DNA of 64,000 bases from Collinsella aerofaciens (GTDB lineage: Bacteria > Actinomycetota > Coriobacteriia > Coriobacteriales > Coriobacteriaceae). The notes below the pieces were generated by a model, which was not told the DNA's origin, ran no database searches, and worked only from the letters and a program-made list of their open reading frames with translations. Location: NCBI RefSeq assembly GCF_018785265.1, contig NZ_WQPK01000024.1:1-64000 (forward strand), in the 5' to 3' direction. The position numbers and the translations under genes were made by a program. This document shows, in pieces, positions 56,921-64,000 of this stretch. How positions within the stretch are numbered: position 1 is the stretch's first letter; each line of letters opens with the position of its first letter.

Positions 56921-58693
56921 ATGCTGAAGAGGTTTCTTTCGTATTACGAGCCCCAGATGGGGCTTTTTGTTGCCGATACTGTTTGCGCCCTGGTGCTTGC
57001 CGCCATCGACCTGGCGTTTCCTATTATTCTGCGCAATCTGACTGGTGGGCTCTTTACCCAGGGTCAGGCTGCTATTATGCAGGCGCTCGGTATGATCGCG
57101 GTTGGTCTGGTGCTGATGTATGCCATCCGTTGCGCCTGTCGCTACTTTGTGAGTTACTGGGGCCACGTGATGGGCGCGCGCATGGAGTCCAAGATGCGCG
57201 AGGACCTGTTCGATCAGTACGAGCGCTTTAGCTTTGCGTACTTCGATCGCAACAGCTCGGGTGACATGATGAGCCGCGTGGTCAACGACCTGTTCGATAT
57301 CTGCGAGGCGGCACACCACGTGCCCGAGTGGATAATCATCTGCGGTATCGAGATTATCGGCTCGTTTGTGATCCTCTTTACCATCGCTCCGGTGCTGGCG
57401 CTTGCCATGGCCGTGGTGACGGCGGTGTTTGCGGTCATCATGTTTTGGCAGAACATGCGCATGCGCGAGGTCTTTAGCGACAACCGCAAAAAGATCAGCG
57501 GTATTAATGCTCAGCTGCAGGATTCGCTGGCTGGCATGCGCGTGGTCAAGAGTTTTGCGAACGAGGAAGCTGAGCGCTCCAAGTTCCGAGCCTCTAACGA
57601 CCGCTATCTTTCGTCCAAGGAGAATATGTATCATGCCATGGGCATCTATACTGCGACGTATGGCCTGCTCTCGGGCGTGCTGTACGTGATCGTGGTGCTG
57701 CTGGGCGGCTGGCTGGTCGCCCAGGGGCAGCTGCAGGCGGTCGATATGGCGACCTTCGCGCTCTATATTTCGCTGTTCTGCACGCCGCTCGAGACGCTCG
57801 TCAATTCGGCCGAAACGTATCAGAAGGCCATCGCCGGCTTTAAGCGCATGGACGAGGTGCTTTCGACCGCCCCGGATATCCAGGATAAGCCGGATGCCGC
57901 GGACCTGCAGGTGACGGCAGGCGCGGTTGAATATAGCGACGTGTGCTTTAGCTACGAGGATGTTGAGTTGGGCGAGGGCGGCGCCGACGGACGCCCTGTT
58001 ATCGACCATATGAATCTGTCCATCAAGCCCGGACAGACCATTGCCCTGGTTGGCCCCTCGGGCGGCGGCAAGTCTACGACTTGTTCGCTGCTGCCGCGCT
58101 TTTACGACGTGGCGGACGGATCCATCAGCATCGACGGCCAGGACGTGCGCGACGTGACGCAACAGAGTCTGCGCCGCGCCATTGGCCTGGTGCAGCAGGA
58201 TGTCTATCTGTTTGACGGTACGATTGGCGAGAACATCGCCTACGGCAAGTCGGGCGCCACGGCAGAAGGGATCGCCGAGGCGGCCCGCCGCGCCAATATC
58301 GATACCTTTATCGAGTCGCTTCCGCAAGGCTACGACACCGTGGTGGGCGAGCGCGGCAGCCGTCTTTCGGGTGGTCAAAAGCAGCGTGTCGCCATTGCGC
58401 GCGTGTTTCTCAAGAATCCCAAGATCCTTATTTTGGATGAGGCGACGAGTGCTCTGGATAACGAGAGCGAGGAAGCGGTACAGGAGTCGCTCGAAGAGCT
58501 GGCGCGCGGCCGCACCACGATTATCATCGCCCACCGTCTCTCGACTATTAAGCATGCTGACGAGATTGCGACCGTTGAGCATGGTCGCGTTGTGGAACGT
58601 GGCACGCACGAGGAGCTTCTCGCCCGTGGCGGCACCTATGCCCGTTACTATCGAATGCAGTTCGAAGGTGCGCGTGCGCACGAGCTCGACTGA
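56921..58693 (+). CDS. ABC exporter with fused membrane and ATPase domains
   Basis: A 590-residue half-transporter that should act as a dimer. Six membrane helices occupy about residues 15-310, and the ATPase domain has Walker A VGPSGGGKSTTCSLL, the Q loop region, signature LSGGQKQRVAIARVF, Walker B LILDEATSALD and H loop IIAHRLST. The fold is MsbA/multidrug-like (type IV exporter). Substrate unknown. GAGG precedes the ATG. Confidence 0.93.
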   Translation: MLKRFLSYYEPQMGLFVADTVCALVLAAIDLAFPIILRNLTGGLFTQGQAAIMQALGMIAVGLVLMYAIRCACRYFVSYWGHVMGARMESKMREDLFDQYERFSFAYFDRNSSGDMMSRVVNDLFDICEAAHHVPEWIIICGIEIIGSFVILFTIAPVLALAMAVVTAVFAVIMFWQNMRMREVFSDNRKKISGINAQLQDSLAGMRVVKSFANEEAERSKFRASNDRYLSSKENMYHAMGIYTATYGLLSGVLYVIVVLLGGWLVAQGQLQAVDMATFALYISLFCTPLETLVNSAETYQKAIAGFKRMDEVLSTAPDIQDKPDAADLQVTAGAVEYSDVCFSYEDVELGEGGADGRPVIDHMNLSIKPGQTIALVGPSGGGKSTTCSLLPRFYDVADGSISIDGQDVRDVTQQSLRRAIGLVQQDVYLFDGTIGENIAYGKSGATAEGIAEAARRANIDTFIESLPQGYDTVVGERGSRLSGGQKQRVAIARVFLKNPKILILDEATSALDNESEEAVQESLEELARGRTTIIIAHRLSTIKHADEIATVEHGRVVERGTHEELLARGGTYARYYRMQFEGARAHELD

Positions 58694-58712
58694 TTGATAC
58701 GACAGGAAGTTT

Positions 58713-59672
58713 ATGGCTGACAAGAACCCTTTGACTCCGGAAGAAGTGACGGAGTTATTCTCCGAAATCGATGCATCCGGCGTCTTGGATCCTACGCTCG
58801 CCAAAAAGCGTACCGAGCGCATGCGCGAGAAAGAGGCTGCCGTCAAGCGCGGTGACAAGGCGACGCTGGCGCGGCTGCGCAGCGAGGATCGCGCGAGCCA
58901 GGCAAAACATATCGACCCACTGTCCGAGGACGATCCTTCGGGCTCGCAGGTGAGCCATACCATTACGAAGACTGCCATGGTCGTGGTTATCGGCATCTTG
59001 GTGCTGATCGTGGGCATGCAGATTGGCTACGGCGTGATGCGCCGTCTGAATACCGCCAATCTGTCCGAGAGCGTTTCGGTCGATACCGTTTCTACAGCAC
59101 TCAAGGGTGGACTCGAGTGGGGCAACGGCTTTACGCAGTTCCCGCTCGACTTTACCGTCGATGAAGCCGATGAACGTACGGGCACGGTCGAGGTAACGGT
59201 GTTGGACACATCATCTGCCAACGAGCTCGAGCTGCTGTCCAACGGGCAGATTCAGGCTGCGGCGCTTGCGACCAACGCGTTGCTCAACGATAAGATCGAC
59301 CGCGTGGTGTATAACGTGCACGCCTATATCGACGAGGACAGCAAGATCCAGCACGACTCTTTCTTTGGCATGTTTCCCGCACGGGGCCATCAGAGCGCCA
59401 TTCTGACGTTCGTGTGGACCAAGAGCTCATCGACCGCTACGAACATCGACTGGAAGATGCATATCGTGAGCATGGACGACACGATTGCCGAGCGCATTCA
59501 AAAGCAGGTGAACTCGGTGTCGTCGCTGATTGAGGATCCGTCGGTGAGCCAGACCAAGATTGACGAGGAAAAGGCCGAACGTGACCTGGAGCATCGTCTG
59601 CATGGCCGCGAGATCTTCCGCGGTGGCAAGCCCGACCGCACGCCGTCCGATCTGCTGGAGCAGGACAAATAA
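58713..59672 (+). CDS. Single-pass membrane protein, unknown
   Basis: A 319-residue protein with a charged cytoplasmic N-terminus (about 1-82), one membrane helix (about 86-107, MVVVIGILVLIVGMQIGYGV) and an extracytoplasmic domain (about 110-265) with a beta-rich pattern, ending in a charged tail. It begins 19 bases after the ABC exporter with AGGAAG upstream, so it is probably its partner or simply co-transcribed. No family recognised. Confidence 0.78.
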   Translation: MADKNPLTPEEVTELFSEIDASGVLDPTLAKKRTERMREKEAAVKRGDKATLARLRSEDRASQAKHIDPLSEDDPSGSQVSHTITKTAMVVVIGILVLIVGMQIGYGVMRRLNTANLSESVSVDTVSTALKGGLEWGNGFTQFPLDFTVDEADERTGTVEVTVLDTSSANELELLSNGQIQAAALATNALLNDKIDRVVYNVHAYIDEDSKIQHDSFFGMFPARGHQSAILTFVWTKSSSTATNIDWKMHIVSMDDTIAERIQKQVNSVSSLIEDPSVSQTKIDEEKAERDLEHRLHGREIFRGGKPDRTPSDLLEQDK

Positions 59673-59678
59673 GACGCC

Positions 59679-59719
59679 ATCATCCCGCGTGAGTTACAGG
59701 CCCACGCGGGATGATTTTT
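59679..59719 (+). terminator. Terminator after the exporter unit
   Basis: A 13-bp stem ATCATCCCGCGTG / CACGCGGGATGAT with an 11-base loop and four to five T. Its right arm shares ATGAT with the next palindrome. Confidence 0.85.
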
Positions 59720-59817
59720 CTGGGACGGGGATTAAATAATCATTCTGTTGTGTATGCAGTTGGCGACAAAGCCCTGCTCTCAGAATGATTTTTTAATCCC
59801 CGTCCCAGAAAAATCAT
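59711..59817. repeat. Long inverted repeat upstream of carA
   Basis: Two 37-base arms, 59711-59747 and 59781-59817, differ at one position, with CTGGGACGGGGATTAAA and its mirror near the middle of each arm and a 33-base loop. The left arm overlaps the terminator just before it, so the two hairpins cannot form together. Confidence 0.85.
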
Positions 59818-59925
59818 TATGCATAGAAAGTCATAATTATCATTTCGTAAACATTTCGATGAAATTAACGCCATGAGGCATGCTTGCGGTTACAATACCG
59901 CGAGGCCTAACTACACACCTTTAAG

Positions 59926-59943
59926 CCGGTCCTGTGAGACCGG
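59926..59943 (+). promoter_or_regulatory. PyrR-type binding hairpin at the carA start
   Basis: CCGGTC pairs with GACCGG around CTGTGA. The sequence GGTCCTGTGAGACC matches the known PyrR anti-antiterminator loop consensus ARUCCNGNGAGGYU at nearly every base. The hairpin ends one base before the carA GAAGGAG, so PyrR bound with UMP would block translation, as reported for mycobacteria. Confidence 0.8.
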
Positions 59944-59954
59944 GAAGGAGAATT

Positions 59955-61460
59955 ATGGCGAACAACCATACCGCGGGCGCTGCCGCCCGCACCTTCGCGC
60001 CCAGCGAGCTTTGCCAGCGTATGCTGGCCAAAACCAGCAAGGGCACCTGCGGTCCCTGCATCCTGTATCTTGAGGATGGGACCATTTTTTATGGACGTGC
60101 ATGCGGCGCTGAGGGCACCGCGACCGGCGAAGCCTGCTTCAATACCTCGCTCGAGGGCTACTTTGAGGTCATGACCGACCCGAGTTATGCCGGCCAAATC
60201 GTAACCATGACCTATCCGCAGATTGGCAACTACGGTATCGACGAGACCGACGTCCAGTCGGCCTTCCCCGGCGACGCCGTGCGCCCTGCGAGCGCTCCGG
60301 CTATGCGCGGCATGATCGTTCGCGACATGTGCGCCACGCCTTCTAACTGGCGCTCGGCCGTCAGCGTGCCGGAGTATCTGCGCGCCCACGGCATCGTCGC
60401 TATCGAGGGCGTCGACACCCGCGCTCTGGTACGCCACCTGCGCGACAATGGTTCCAAGATGGGCATTATCTCGACCGAGATCTTCGACGTCGACGAGCTT
60501 GCCGAGCGTCTGGCCGCAGCGCCCACGCTGGTAGGCGAGAACCTGGTCAAGACCGTAAGTTGCCCCGCGCCTCATGAGTTTGTGGCTGCCGACCTGCCTG
60601 CCACGCATGACTTTGCACTTGCGGCTGCCGCTCCTGCCCGTCACAACGTGGTCGCCTACGACTGCGGTGTGAAGCGCGGCATTCTGGAGGGGCTGGTCCG
60701 CGCCGGCTGCGACCTTACCGTCGTGCCGTGGGACACGCCCGCGAGTGAGGTGCTCGACATGAATCCCGACGGCGTCTTTTTGTCCAATGGCCCCGGCGAC
60801 CCCGACGCCGTGGTGGAGACCTACGAGCAGGTGCAGCAGCTGATCGGCAAGGTGCCGGTCTTTGGTATTTGTCTTGGTCACCAGATGATCAGCCTGGCCT
60901 GCGGCGCCCAGATGGAAAAGCTTAAGTTCGGTCACCGCGGTGGCAACCAGCCGGTTATGAACCTGGTAAGCCGCCGTGTGGAGATCACCGCGCAAAACCA
61001 TGGCTTTGGCCTGCTGTTCCCCAGCTTGGGCAAGCTTGTCCCCGAGCTTTCCGGCGGCGAGACCGAGCATGCGGCCGATGGAGATCTGCGCGTCTGGGTG
61101 CGCCGCGGAATCGCGCCGGTCGTGATGAACGAGCGCTTTGGTCGCATTCGCCTGACGCACGTGAACCTCAACGACGGCACCGCCGAGGGCATCCAGCTGC
61201 TCGACGCACCGTGCTTCTCGGTCCAGTACCACCCCGAGGCCTCGCCTGGCCCCACCGATGCCCACTATCTCTTTACCGCCTTTACGCGACTCATGGACGG
61301 CGAGGAGAACTACCTGGACATCGACACCGCGAAGGACCGCCTTGCCGGCTGGAACTTTGCCGACGATGGTTCCGCCGTTCTACCGAACGGCGGACCGGTC
61401 GACGCTGCGGCTGCATCTGGCACATCATCTTGCCGCTCTGCTTCGGACGCGCGGGCATAA
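59955..61460 (+). CDS. carA: Carbamoyl-phosphate synthase small subunit
   Basis: It supplies ammonia from glutamine for carbamoyl phosphate, used for pyrimidines and arginine. The N-terminal domain (LEDGTIFYGRACGAEG, FNTSLEGYFEVMTDPSY) is followed by the glutaminase with Cys in FGICLGHQM and the His-Glu pair in YHPEASPGPTD. The protein is 501 residues, about 120 more than usual: an insert lies in the glutaminase domain (near residues 363-395) and about 50 residues extend past the normal end. The ATG follows AAGGAG. It forms an operon with carB. Confidence 0.95.
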   Translation: MANNHTAGAAARTFAPSELCQRMLAKTSKGTCGPCILYLEDGTIFYGRACGAEGTATGEACFNTSLEGYFEVMTDPSYAGQIVTMTYPQIGNYGIDETDVQSAFPGDAVRPASAPAMRGMIVRDMCATPSNWRSAVSVPEYLRAHGIVAIEGVDTRALVRHLRDNGSKMGIISTEIFDVDELAERLAAAPTLVGENLVKTVSCPAPHEFVAADLPATHDFALAAAAPARHNVVAYDCGVKRGILEGLVRAGCDLTVVPWDTPASEVLDMNPDGVFLSNGPGDPDAVVETYEQVQQLIGKVPVFGICLGHQMISLACGAQMEKLKFGHRGGNQPVMNLVSRRVEITAQNHGFGLLFPSLGKLVPELSGGETEHAADGDLRVWVRRGIAPVVMNERFGRIRLTHVNLNDGTAEGIQLLDAPCFSVQYHPEASPGPTDAHYLFTAFTRLMDGEENYLDIDTAKDRLAGWNFADDGSAVLPNGGPVDAAAASGTSSCRSASDARA

Positions 61461-61558
61461 GCCCAGCGCGCCCTCGCATCACGGCAACCTGATGCACCAG
61501 CTGCACCCTCGCTGACTTTTCCAAAACATTGAGTCAGCCTCTCTAGGAGGTTTTAAAC

Positions 61559-64000
<2,442 letters not shown>

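Noticed and set aside
54901..59017. Two long leftward frames opposite purD/Nudix and opposite the ABC exporter
   Set aside because: No ribosome binding sites or motifs, while the rightward genes have complete family signatures.

Overview
The window is a chromosomal segment around the replication origin of a high-GC actinobacterium. Gene content and order best fit the class Coriobacteriia, and I think a Collinsella-like gut organism (inference). The evidence is the rpmH-rnpA-yidD-yidC-jag / rsmG-parA-parB block facing dnaA-dnaN-recF-DUF721-gyrB-gyrA, a pair of WYL regulators, a TQXA thioester/Cna-B surface adhesin with an LPATG anchor, and a TSCPD protein. No rRNA gene, CRISPR array, IS transposase or prophage was found. 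Most ORFs antisense to the GC-rich genes are codon shadows and are omitted.

Left part (1-10.6 kb): an edge fragment and degenerate sequence, a TraX-family membrane protein, tRNA-Lys, an M29 aminopeptidase, a small membrane protein, purC, a two-component system, a Tat/lipobox lipoprotein with a TSCPD protein, purB and tRNA-Gly. Both tRNA genes are followed by the same kind of composite repeat: terminator, T-arm-like fragment, GC palindromes, then a second copy of the tRNA 3' end. This looks like remnants of integration at tRNA genes. From 10.9 to 23.8 kb there is a 1143-aa sortase-anchored adhesin, a 1065-aa membrane protein with a degenerate M28 peptidase fold split by a huge disordered insert, two overlapping WYL regulators, a DnaQ-DinG exonuclease/helicase and ddl.

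Origin region (23.8-41.7 kb): rlmN; the leftward par block with three perfect parS sites between rsmG and parA; the leftward rpmH operon with a clear promoter; then rightward an ATP-binding GHKL/winged-helix gene, dnaA, dnaN, recF, DUF721, gyrB and gyrA. Candidate DnaA boxes have the form TTTTCAACA and lie in the rpmH and dnaA-dnaN gaps. DnaA's base-reading motif is Asn-His-Ser instead of Asp-His-Thr, which may be linked. Both gyr genes are followed by large imperfect palindromes.

Right part (41.9-64 kb): a tRNA-Ile/Ala/Ile cluster outside an rRNA operon, a DUF151 bifunctional nuclease gene, two unknown genes, typA/bipA, a bactofilin-like membrane protein, a TRIC-type channel, a PD-(D/E)XK nuclease-like gene bracketed by two inverted copies of a 70-bp palindrome, two tRNA-Ser genes, rpsF-ssb-rpsR-rplI, dnaB, purA, purD, a Nudix hydrolase, an ABC exporter, an unknown membrane protein, and carA-carB. 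carA has a PyrR-type hairpin directly against its ribosome binding site. carB runs off the right edge. Overall the genes serve chromosome replication and segregation, translation, membrane protein insertion, and purine and pyrimidine synthesis, with small accessory islands near tRNA genes.
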